NCBI GenBank assembly: GCA_016710365.1
Contig: JADJVW010000002.1
Coordinates: 383,641 to 447,640, forward strand
Origin: Candidatus Caldilinea saccharophila
GTDB lineage: Bacteria > Chloroflexota > Anaerolineae > Caldilineales > Caldilineaceae
Reading direction: 5' to 3'
DNA: 64,000 nucleotides
The position numbers and the translations under genes are program-made. Shown piece after piece: positions 9,135-16,733 of the stretch (positions within the stretch are counted from its first letter, which is position 1; every line of letters begins with the position of its first letter). The notes beneath the pieces were generated by a model that was not told the DNA's origin, did not search any database, and worked only from the letters and a program-made list of their open reading frames with translations.

Positions 9135-9944
9135 GTGAAGACAACCAGTACAACTCCAGTCAAACATTCGACCAATGGCGCGGCCCCCAAGGTGAAAACG
9201 GTGGCAACCGCAGAGCCGGGAACAGAGCTGCGGCTTGCGCTGGCGGCGCAGACGCTGCCAGCGCCGGAGAGACCGCCTGGGGCGCCGCCGCCCGTAAAGC
9301 AACAGCAGCGCGTGGACTACTACAGAATGGTGGCGACGGTGCGCCGGCAGCTCGATTCGGTGCGGGCGCTGGAGCCGGCGATGGCCACCTTGCTGGCCGA
9401 GCGCGGCGTGACCCCGGCGTATCTGACCGGCCTAGAGGCGCAGCTTGAGGTGGCAAGGCTGGCCCTCGATGTACGTCAAGGGGCGATGAAGGCGGAGCAG
9501 GATGCCATCGACGCAATGGAGCGCGGTCGTGTTACGGTGCAGGATGCGTTGGGCACGCTGCGCTTGGTGGCGCGCACGGTGGTGGCAGAGGGCGCTGACG
9601 GCGACCTGACGCAGTTGCACTTGAATGACCCGCTGCCGCGCAGCACGGATCTCCTGATTGTGCAGGCGCGGGCGGCGTTCGAGGGAGCGCAGGCGGAGCC
9701 TTATGCCTCGCTGCTGGCGACCGCGGCCTACTCGCCTGCGGCGGTGGAGACGGCGCTGAATGCGCTCACGGTGCTGGAGCAGTTGATCCTGGCGCGCGGG
9801 CTGACGCATCGGGCGGCCATGCAGGCGACGGAAGCGCGCAACCGCGCGGTGCGCGACCTGCGCCGGGCCGTGCGCCCGCTGCGCGCGCAGATGCGGGCCG
9901 TGCTGCGCCGCCATCCGGAGTTCGTAGCGCCATACGGATTCTAG
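9135..9944 (+). CDS. Unknown Ala/Arg-rich helical protein
   Basis: 269 residues from GTG 9135, preceded by AAGGAA; the frame extends to TTG 9060 but without support. The first 65 residues are Pro/Thr/Ala-rich and probably disordered, followed by long alanine- and leucine-rich helices with heptad character (residues about 70-260) ending in a strongly basic helix (RDLRRAVRPLRAQMRAVLRR). There is no signal peptide or membrane segment. I do not recognise the family. The basic C-terminus suggests nucleic-acid or partner binding but nothing proves it. It is followed by a hairpin at 10047-10082. Confidence 0.65.
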   Translation: MKTTSTTPVKHSTNGAAPKVKTVATAEPGTELRLALAAQTLPAPERPPGAPPPVKQQQRVDYYRMVATVRRQLDSVRALEPAMATLLAERGVTPAYLTGLEAQLEVARLALDVRQGAMKAEQDAIDAMERGRVTVQDALGTLRLVARTVVAEGADGDLTQLHLNDPLPRSTDLLIVQARAAFEGAQAEPYASLLATAAYSPAAVETALNALTVLEQLILARGLTHRAAMQATEARNRAVRDLRRAVRPLRAQMRAVLRRHPEFVAPYGF

Positions 9945-10046
9945 TGCGGCAGCAGGCAACCCGCCCCGTAAGCGCAGCATTCCGGGAAGGGGCGCCGGGC
10001 GGGGGACATTGTGCGCCCGGCGCTTATCGACAACTAAATAAACAGG

Positions 10047-10082
10047 CAACAGGGGTCATTGCAGAGGCGGTGGCCCCTGTTG
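10047..10082 (+). terminator. Hairpin downstream of the unknown helical protein
   Basis: CAACAGGGG (10047-10055) pairs with CCCCTGTTG (10074-10082). It lies about 100 bases after the stop at 9944. No T-run follows on the plus strand, so termination is only probable. Confidence 0.5.
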
Positions 10083-10247
10083 GTTGGGGGTGACTACCGG
10101 CGTTGGCTCAGGGCCGAGTTGGGGCTGTGCAGGGCGAACAACGATCGCAGTTCGCTGCTGGCCGCACGACTTGCCGGCCATTTGCCCACAGGCGAAAGTC
10201 AGCAGTATAGTTTCTTGCGGCAGGTGCAATAGCTGAGAAAAACGTTA

Positions 10248-10369
10248 GGCTCAACCGGAATTCATGTGGTCGGGTCTTACGCGCCGGGGACGGGCTTGCA
10301 GTGTTTCGGTCGAGCAGACAGCGATCAGCCCGTCCCCGGCACGTAACCACACGAGATCCGGTTGACCCA
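10248..10369. mobile_element. Family B palindromic element, copy 1 (MITE-like, about 122 bp)
   Basis: Terminal inverted repeats GGCTCAACCGGA...TGTGG and CCACAC...TCCGGTTGACCC enclose an inner inverted repeat GCGCCGGGGACGGGCTT / AGCCCGTCCCCGGCACGT. The same element is found at 19837, 24346 (degenerate) and 28732. AACGTTA stands on both sides (10241-10247 and 10370-10376), consistent with a 7-bp target duplication. The inner core TGCCGGGGACG is shared with the family A palindromes of the RAYT array. The rest of the 9945-10532 gap shows no gene. Confidence 0.75.
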
Positions 10370-10532
10370 AACGTTAATCTAGCGAAGAATTTACCCGCCA
10401 TTCGACGAGCATACCTTTGAGCGTGCACATCTTCGCTGGTGGGAATGTTCATCTGCGCTTCATTTGAAGACCTGACCTGCGAACCAAGCCAGATGAATTG
10501 CCCAATAACAGACAAGGTGATTTGACCCTTTT

Positions 10533-12041
10533 ATGCAGCAGTCGCTACTCATCCCATCCTTGCTTACCCTGGACGAACTGGAATCCCATCTTTGGGAAGC
10601 CGCCAATATTCTGCGCGGCAGCCCGGTGGACCGCACCGACTGGAAAAGCTATCTGTTGCCCCTGCTCTTCTTTAAACGCATCTGTGATGTGTGGGACGAG
10701 GAGTATGCCGCGGCGGTGGCGACCTACGGCGAGGATTTTGCCGACGAGCACCGCTTCCAGATACCGGAAGGCTGTCACTGGCAGAGCGTGCGCGAGACGC
10801 CGGCCAACGTGGGCATGGCCTTGCAGAATGCTATGCGCGGCATCGAAGTTGCCAACCAGAAGCATCTCTACGGCGTCTTTGGCGATGCGCAGTGGACCAA
10901 CAAGGAACGGCTGCCCGACCCGCTGCTCAAGGATCTGGTCGAGCACTTCTCGACGCTCGACCTGGGCAACCAGCGCATCACGACCGACGTGATCGGCGAC
11001 GCCTACGAATACTTGATCAAGAAGTTCGCCGACGCCACCAACAAGAAGGCGGGCGAATTCTACACGCCGCGCAGCGTGGTGCGGCTGATGGCGGCGATCC
11101 TTGACCCGCAGGAGGGCGAGAGCGTCTATGATCCCACGTGCGGCACGGCGGGGATGTTGCTGGCGGTGATCGCCCACGTGCAGGCGCAAGGCGGCGACCC
11201 ACGCACGCTGCTGGGCAAACTCTACGGGCAGGAGAAGAACGTCACCACCGCATCCGTTGCGCGTATGAACCTGTTGCTGCACGGCATCGACGACTTTGCC
11301 ATCGTGCAGGGCGACACGTTGCGCCAGCCCGCCTTTTACGACCCGGCCACGAACGGGCTAGCGACCTATGACTGCGTGTTGGCCAATCCGCCCTTCTCGC
11401 TGGAGCAGTGGGGGCGTGAGTTGTGGGAGAACGATCCTTGGGGGCGCGCCTTTGCCGGGCTGCCCACGGACAACAGCGGCGACTATGCCTTTGTACAACA
11501 CATGGTGAAGTCGATGGCGCCGGCGACCGGACGCATGGCGGTGGTGCTGCCGCAGGGCGCGCTTTTCCGTGGTGGCGTGGAGGGGCAGATTCGGCGCACG
11601 CTGCTCGAACTGGACCTGATTGAGGCGGTGATCGGTCTTGCCCCCAACCTTTTCTACGGCACGGGGCTGGCGGCCTGCATCCTGGTGCTGCGCCAGCGCA
11701 AAGCGCCAGCGCACGCCGGCAAGGTGCTGATCGTCGATGCCGCGTCACTCTTTCGCAAGGGACGGGCGCAGAATTTCCTCGACCCCGAACACGGTGAGAC
11801 GATCCTGGGCTGGGTGCGGGCGTTTGAGGATGTGGAAGACCGGGCGCGCGTCGTGACGCTCAAGGAGATCGAAGCGGAGGAGTGGACGCTCAACATCTCG
11901 CGCTACGTGCTGCCGCCGATCGGGGCGGATATCCCGCCGTTGGAGGATGCCGTGCGCGACTTCAAGGTGGCGCTGGAGCGGGTGCGGGAGGCGGAGGACG
12001 AGTTGCGGCGTGTGATGGGTGAGGGTGGCTGGGTGCAGTAG
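10533..12041 (+). CDS. hsdM: Type I restriction-modification methyltransferase subunit HsdM (copy 1)
   Basis: 502 residues, normal length. HsdM is the S-adenosylmethionine-dependent N6-adenine methyltransferase subunit, acting in an M2S complex and with HsdR in the restriction complex. The N-terminal helical domain (LDELESHLWEAANILRG, LLPLLFFKRICDVWDEE) is followed by the MTase core with motif I DPTCGTAGML (about residues 202-211) and motif IV NPPF (about 288-291), plus GEFYTPRSVVRLM just before it. The ATG follows a weak ribosome site. It heads the locus hsdM-hsdM'-hsdS-hsdS-hsdR. It appears intact and free of frameshifts. Confidence 0.95.
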   Translation: MQQSLLIPSLLTLDELESHLWEAANILRGSPVDRTDWKSYLLPLLFFKRICDVWDEEYAAAVATYGEDFADEHRFQIPEGCHWQSVRETPANVGMALQNAMRGIEVANQKHLYGVFGDAQWTNKERLPDPLLKDLVEHFSTLDLGNQRITTDVIGDAYEYLIKKFADATNKKAGEFYTPRSVVRLMAAILDPQEGESVYDPTCGTAGMLLAVIAHVQAQGGDPRTLLGKLYGQEKNVTTASVARMNLLLHGIDDFAIVQGDTLRQPAFYDPATNGLATYDCVLANPPFSLEQWGRELWENDPWGRAFAGLPTDNSGDYAFVQHMVKSMAPATGRMAVVLPQGALFRGGVEGQIRRTLLELDLIEAVIGLAPNLFYGTGLAACILVLRQRKAPAHAGKVLIVDAASLFRKGRAQNFLDPEHGETILGWVRAFEDVEDRARVVTLKEIEAEEWTLNISRYVLPPIGADIPPLEDAVRDFKVALERVREAEDELRRVMGEGGWVQ

Positions 12042-12046
12042 GCGCT

Positions 12047-12066
12047 TACGTCCCCGGCACGCCGCG
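12047..12066 (+). repeat. Half of a family A REP palindrome at the hsdM/hsdM' junction
   Basis: TACGTCCCCGGCACGCCGCG is one arm of the 68-bp palindrome described at 15816. It directly follows the stop of the first hsdM and directly precedes the first recognisable codons of the second, taking the place of its 5' end. Confidence 0.75.
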
Positions 12067-12071
12067 CGCGA

Positions 12072-13556
12072 TTGCAAGAACTCGAATCCTATCTATGGGG
12101 CGCCGCCACCATCCTGCGCGGGTTGGTCGAAGCCGGCGACTACAAGCAATATGTCTTTCCCCTGCTCTTCTACAAGCGCCTCTCCGATGTGTGGGACGAG
12201 GAGTATGGCGCGGCGCTGGCGGAGACCGGCGACGACGACTATGCGCGGGATACGGCCAACGACCGTTTTGTGATCCCGGAAAGGGCGCACTGGAACGACG
12301 TGCGGACGGTGTAGCGGCATGTGGGGCAGGCGATCCGCGACGCCATGCGCGCCATCGAAGCGGCCAACCCGGACCGGCTCGACGGCATCTTTGGCGACGC
12401 ACCTTGGACGAACAAGTCCCGCCTGCCCGACGCTACGCTCAAGAACCTGCTGGAGCACTTCTCGAAGCATACACTCTCGCTGGCACAGGTGCCGGAAGAT
12501 GAGTTGGGCGTTGCCTACGAGTTTCTGATCAAGAAGTTTGCCGACGACAGCGGCCACACGGCGCAGGAGTTCTACACCAACCGCACCGTCGTGCATTTGA
12601 TGGTGCAGATGCTCGACCCGCAGCCGGGCGAGAGCGTCTATGACCCTACCTGCGGCACGGGCGGCATGTTGATCTCCACGCTCGACCAAGTGAAGCGCAT
12701 TGGCGGCGAGCACCGCACGCTGCGTCTCTACGGCCAGGAGCGCAACCACATGACCGCCTCGATTGCACGCATGAACCTCGCGCTGCATGGCATCGAGGAT
12801 TTCGCGGTTGCGCGCGGGGACACGCTGGAACGGCCCGCCTTCACCGACCGCGACCGGCTGCGCACCTTTGACATTGTGCTGGCCAACCCGCCCTATTCGA
12901 TCAAGCAGTGGAACCGGGCAGCGTGGGAGAGCGATGCGTGGGGGCGCAACTTCCTGGGCACGCCGCCGCAGGGCCGGGCCGACTACGCCTTCTTCCAGCA
13001 CATCTTGGCGAGCATGGATGGCGAGCGTGGACGCTGTGCCATTCTCTTCCCGCACGGCGTGCTCTTTCGCAAAGAGGAGGCCGCCATGCGCCAGAAGCTG
13101 GTGGCCGCCGATCTGGTCGAGTGCGTGTTGGGGCTGGGAGCCAATCTCTTCTACAACTCGCCGATGGAGGCGTGCGTGGTCGTCTGCCGCAGCCGCAAGC
13201 CGGCCGCGCGCCAGGGACGCATTCTTTTTATCGATGCGGTGAACGAAGTGGCGCGCGAACGGGCGCAGAGCTTGCTCAAGCCGGCGCACCAGCAGCGCAT
13301 CCTCGACGCGTATCGTGCTTTTGCCGACGCCCCTGGCTTTGCGCGCGTGGCGACGCTGGCGCAGATTGCCGGCCAGCAGTTCAGTCTGTCGATCCCGCTC
13401 TACGTCAAGCGCACGCGTAACGGCAATGGGCAGCATGCAAGCGAAGCCGCCAGCCTGCCCGAACTTTGGGCGGCGTGGGAGGAAAGCGGGCGGGCGTTCC
13501 GGCAGGAGATGGATGAGTTGGTGGTGATGCTGGATGGATTGGTGGATGAGGGGTAG
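12072..13556 (+). pseudogene. Second HsdM, 5'-truncated by a REP half and broken by an in-frame TAG
   Basis: About 494 codons in one frame. It aligns from residue 12 of the first HsdM (LQELESYLWGAATILRG) and keeps motif I DPTCGTGGML and motif IV NPPY, so it was an N6-adenine methyltransferase subunit, clearly diverged from copy 1. Two lesions are visible: there is no proper start (the frame begins at TTG 12072 immediately after a REP half), and codon 12312-12314 is TAG between RTV and RHVGQ with the frame unchanged on both sides, which fits a CAG-to-TAG change rather than an indel. Restart at a GTG near 12321 would give a 411-residue product lacking the N-terminal helical domain. A sequencing error at this base cannot be excluded. 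Confidence 0.8.
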
Positions 13557-13571
13557 GAAAGTTGGGAGATT

Positions 13572-13639
13572 TACGTCCCCGGCACGCACCAGGAGATCGC
13601 TGGTTGATGAAGTTGGTGCGGGTGCGTGCCGGGGACGTA
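13572..13639. repeat. Family A REP palindrome (68 bp) between hsdM' and hsdS
   Basis: TACGTCCCCGGCACGCACC (13572-13590) is repeated inverted as GGTGCGTGCCGGGGACGTA ending at 13639, with a 30-base loop containing GATCGCTGGTTGATGAAGTT. It belongs to the same family as the array at 15816-16716. It lies 20 bases before the hsdS start. Confidence 0.85.
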
Positions 13640-13658
13640 CTGCGCGAAGGGATGATGC

Positions 13659-14285
13659 ATGGCAGAATATAAATTAAAACCAAGTTGGCATTGGGTGAGT
13701 TTTGGCGATGTCGTCAAGCTGAACGCCGACCGTTGCGCCAACCCTGCCGCGGTCGGCATCGAACGCTACGTCGGGCTGGAGCACATCGAGCCGGAAGACT
13801 TGCGCATCCGCCGCTGGGGATTGGTGGAAGACGGAACAACTTTCACCAACCGTTTCCGGCCCGGCCAAGTGCTCTTTGGCAAGCGACGTGCCTATCAGCG
13901 CAAGGTCGCAGTAGCGGACTTCGAGGGTGTCTGCTCCAGCGACATCTATGTCTTCGAGCCGAAAGATGATCGTCTATTGCCGGAACTGCTGCCGTTTCTC
14001 TGCCAGACCGAGGCATTCTATGCACATGCGGTCGGCACCTCGGCGGGCTCGCTGTCGCCACGCACCAACTGGACGCAATTGGCGAACTACGAATTCGCCC
14101 TGCCACCGCTGGAGGAGCAGCGGCGGATTGCCGATTACTTGTCGAGCCTGAGCCAGCTAAAAGACTCGTACGAGACGGCGCATGCAAGTTCGACACAGCT
14201 TATTGCGTCGTTGATGACTTCTCTGTTGGATTCTCCTACGGACATGACAAGAGTACGTTCTATCGCAATTTCTGAGTTGGGATGA
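13659..14285 (+). CDS. hsdS: Type I specificity subunit HsdS, first half (one target-recognition domain)
   Basis: 208 residues, about half of a classical HsdS. HsdS chooses the DNA target through two target-recognition domains (TRDs) separated by helices. Residues 1-150 look like one TRD (RYVGLEHIEPEDLRIRRWG, VLFGKRRAYQRKVAVADFEG, CSSDIYVF) and residues 150-200 like one conserved coiled-coil (LPPLEEQRRIADYLSSLSQL). The stop overlaps the next start as ATGA at 14282-14285. Either this is a split specificity subunit translated by coupling, or a single frame error divides one gene; given the many indels nearby I cannot decide. Confidence 0.85.
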   Translation: MAEYKLKPSWHWVSFGDVVKLNADRCANPAAVGIERYVGLEHIEPEDLRIRRWGLVEDGTTFTNRFRPGQVLFGKRRAYQRKVAVADFEGVCSSDIYVFEPKDDRLLPELLPFLCQTEAFYAHAVGTSAGSLSPRTNWTQLANYEFALPPLEEQRRIADYLSSLSQLKDSYETAHASSTQLIASLMTSLLDSPTDMTRVRSIAISELG

Positions 14286-14863
14286 ACAACCAAGCCGTCC
14301 TGAAAACAGGACCCTTTGGTTCAAAGCTCAAAACAGACTATTTCAAGTCGGTAGGAGTGCCGGTAATCCCCATAGCTGCATTACAGGAAGATGGACTGAA
14401 CCATAACGAATTCTTCTATCTCGATCCAGCACACGTATCTGATTTTGCCGAATATGAGACGGTCGCTGGTGATATTGTCTTCTCTAGAGTCGCCGATGTT
14501 GGGCGATGCCACCTCATAAACGATGCAGATACTGGCTTTATTATCTCGTCAAATCTCATCAGAATTCGCATTGACCAGAAGTTGGCTACACCAACGTATA
14601 TCTGGCTCTTACTGAAATATTCCGTTGATATTCGTCGTCAGATTGCTGCCCTAACAACACAAGCCGCTGGTCGCCTACTGATTAACACCAACACTCTGGA
14701 GAGACTTGTATTTATGATTCCCGAACAAAGTTACCAGAGTTACGTGATTGCCCGATACAGTGCATTACGCGGCTCTAAGGACTGGATAGGTACAAGGCTG
14801 AAATCAGCTACTGGAATGCTCAGCACTAGTCGCGAACTATTGCTTACAGCAGAGAGAGCATGA
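14282..14863 (+). CDS. hsdS: Type I specificity subunit HsdS, second half (one target-recognition domain)
   Basis: 193 residues with a second TRD (LKTGPFGSKLKTDYF, GDIVFSRVADVGRCHLI, IISSNLIRIRID) and a closing helical region. LKTGPFGS is the usual opening of an HsdS domain but normally follows a W-x2-V-x2-lead-in that is missing here, which supports one original two-TRD gene. GC content looks lower than in hsdM/hsdR, typical of exchangeable TRDs. Its stop overlaps the following hsdR fragment start (ATGA at 14860-14863). Confidence 0.8.
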   Translation: MNNQAVLKTGPFGSKLKTDYFKSVGVPVIPIAALQEDGLNHNEFFYLDPAHVSDFAEYETVAGDIVFSRVADVGRCHLINDADTGFIISSNLIRIRIDQKLATPTYIWLLLKYSVDIRRQIAALTTQAAGRLLINTNTLERLVFMIPEQSYQSYVIARYSALRGSKDWIGTRLKSATGMLSTSRELLLTAERA

Positions 14864-15071
14864 TGTTTACTGAATCCAACACTGTCGAAGCGCTGGTCCG
14901 CGACCTTCTGTGTGGATCACAACCGACCGGCCCTAAGGCATTATCGGAATTGCCGGTTCCCTACATCCCAGCCGGCCTCGCTCACCGCGGCGCGGGCTGG
15001 CATTACGTGCCGGCTGCGGCCCTGCCCCGCCAGCCGCAGGATGTCTTTGTCGAAGTGTTTGATCGCCGCGT
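14860..15071 (+). pseudogene. 5' fragment of a second hsdR, cut by a REP element
   Basis: About 70 codons (MMFTESNTVEALVRDLL ... QPQDVFVEVFDRR) match the first 67 residues of the near-complete hsdR at 16734 (MFNESNTVESMIRDLL ... QPQDVFVEAF). The two DNA copies differ at many positions, so this is an older paralogue rather than a fresh target duplication. Homology ends where the REP palindrome at 15072 begins; the frame runs on to 15210 through repeat sequence without any restriction-subunit features. Confidence 0.85.
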
Positions 15072-15140
15072 TACGTCCCCGGCACGGGTCGTGACTAATC
15101 GGGTAGTACGAGGTTGGCGGCGGGCCCGTGCCGGGGACGT
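15072..15140. repeat. Family A REP palindrome upstream of the RAYT gene
   Basis: TACGTCCCCGGCACGGGTC faces GGGCCCGTGCCGGGGACGT at the right end. With the copy at 15816 it brackets the transposase gene, the arrangement expected for a RAYT and its recognised palindromes. Confidence 0.85.
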
Positions 15141-15184
15141 GCTGGCCAGGATTCGCCACAGCCGTGTGAGAAGGAGCAGGGCAT

Positions 15185-15778
15185 ATGCCACGCCGGACTG
15201 TTACGTTTGAGCCAGGCGGCTACTATCATCTCTACAACCGCGGTGCGGGGCGGCGTTCGATCTTTCTCAACCAGGAGAATTACCGGTTTGCGCTGGAACT
15301 GCTCAATCGGTACCTGGCGCCGCTGCACCTGACGATGATCGCCTATTGCCTGCTGCCCAATCACTATCACTGGCTGGTGCGGCAGGATGGCGAGGCCAAG
15401 GCGGGCTTGCTGGCGCAGCGTGTGTTCAATGCGTACAGCAAGGCGTTCAACAACAGCAATGACCGCTCCGGCACGCTTTTTGAGGATCGCTATGCGGCGA
15501 TTGCCGTCACGTCCGACGAGTATCTGCGCCATTTGTGCCGCTACATTCACGCCAACCCGGTGCGGCACGGCATTGCGACGACGGTGGAACTGTGGCCGTA
15601 CTCGAATTACCTGGAGTGGCTCGAGCAGCGGCCGGGCAAGTTGGTCGACCGGGCGTTTGTCCAGGCGCATTTCCCGGCGCCGGGGCAGTATCAGGCGTTT
15701 GTGGCGTCGTATGTGAGCGGGCAGGTGAAGTTGCCGGACGGGCTGGCGGCGTACTTGGAAGAATTGGAGAACGAGTGA
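15185..15778 (+). mobile_element. REP-associated tyrosine transposase (RAYT, Y1/IS200-like HUH family)
   Basis: 197 residues, complete, with GAAGGAG before the ATG. The Y1-transposase fold is recognisable: an opening strand GGYYHLYNRG, the HUH metal-binding motif in LLPNHYHWLV (residues about 56-65; His-Tyr-His), and YSKAFNNSNDRSGTLFEDRY (about 87-106), which carries the likely nucleophile Tyr and the typical GTLF-x2-RY signature, then RYIHANPVRHG. RAYTs are single-stranded-DNA nucleases that act on REP palindromes. It is flanked by family A palindromes on both sides and followed by an array whose spacers copy its own 3' flank, so it is very probably the enzyme that spread them. It sits between an hsdR fragment and the second hsdR. 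Confidence 0.93.
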
Positions 15779-15815
15779 AAGTGCGTTTCGATCTTTGGCA
15801 CGCGTGGCTGGTGGG

Positions 15816-16716
15816 TACGTCCCCGGCACGCACCACAGGATCATCGGTTGATGAAAGTGCCGCGGGTGCGTGCCGGGGACGTAAGCGGCGACGGGTTGGC
15901 GGCGTATCTGGGGGGATTGGAGAACGGTGAAGATGCATCTGCGTTCTGGGCACGCATGGCTGGTGGGGTACGTCCCCGGCACGCACCACAAGATCATTGG
16001 GTAATGAAGTTGCCGCAGGTGCGTGCCGGGGACGTAAGCAGCTGCGTTCTCGGCATGCGTGGCTGGTGTGGTACGTCCCCGGCACGCACCACAAGATTAT
16101 TGGGTAACGAAGTTGCCGTTGGTGCGTGCCGGGGACGTAAGCGACGTAAGCGGCGTGGGGTACGTCCCCGGCACGCACCGCAAGATCATTGGGTAACGAA
16201 GTTGTCGCTGGTGCGTGCCGGGGACGTAAGCGGCTGCGTTCTCGGCACGCGTGGCTGGTGGGGTACGTCCCCGGCATGCACCACAAGATTATTGGGTAAC
16301 GAAGTTGCCGTTGGTGCGTGCCGGGGACGTAAGGCGTGGACGTAGGGCGTGGGGTACGTCCCGGCCGCACCACAAGATCATTGGGTAATGAAGTTGCCGC
16401 TGCGTGCCGGGGACGTAAGCGGCTGCGTTCTGGGCACGCTGGCTGGTGGGGTACGTCCCCCGGCACGCACCACAAGATCATTGGGTAACGAAGTTGCCGG
16501 TGCGTGCCGGGGACGTAAGCGGCGTGGCATGCGTGGCTGGTGGGGTACGTCCCCGGCACGCACCACAAGATTATTGGGTAACGAAGTTGCCGTTGGTGCG
16601 TGCCGGGGACGTAAGCGGCTGCGTTCTCGGCATGCGTGGCTGGTGTGGTACGTCCCCGGCATGCACCGCAAGATCATTGGGTAATGAAGTTGCCGCAGGT
16701 GCGTGCCGGGGACGTA
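15816..16716. repeat. Array of nine family A REP palindromes downstream of the RAYT gene
   Basis: Nine copies start at 15816, 15969, 16072, 16161, 16264, 16355, 16452, 16546 and 16649. Seven are exactly 68 bp; those at 16355 and 16452 carry small indels. Each has arms TACGTCCCCGGCACGCACC / GGTGCGTGCCGGGGACGTA and a loop with AAGATCATTGGGTAACGAAG. Spacers are 21-85 bases and are not unique: they repeat GGCACGCGTGGCTGGTGGGG and CTGCGTTCTCGGCATGCGTG, which derive from the sequence just after the RAYT stop, and the first spacer (15884-15968) also copies the last codons of the RAYT gene. So the unit that multiplied was transposase 3' end plus palindrome. No gene is supported here. Confidence 0.93.
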
Positions 16717-16733
16717 AATAGCGAAGGTGATCC

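Noticed and set aside
12093..13589. 498-codon minus-strand frame through the second hsdM
   Set aside because: Shadow of a methyltransferase gene whose motifs are on the plus strand.
15816..16716. The palindrome array as a CRISPR array
   Set aside because: Repeats are 68 bp with a long internal stem, the spacers are repeats of the RAYT 3' flank rather than unique, and no cas gene is in the window.
16349..16721. Short open frames within the REP array (VRAGDVSG / YVPGTH peptides)
   Set aside because: They are translations of the palindromes and have no start context or conservation.
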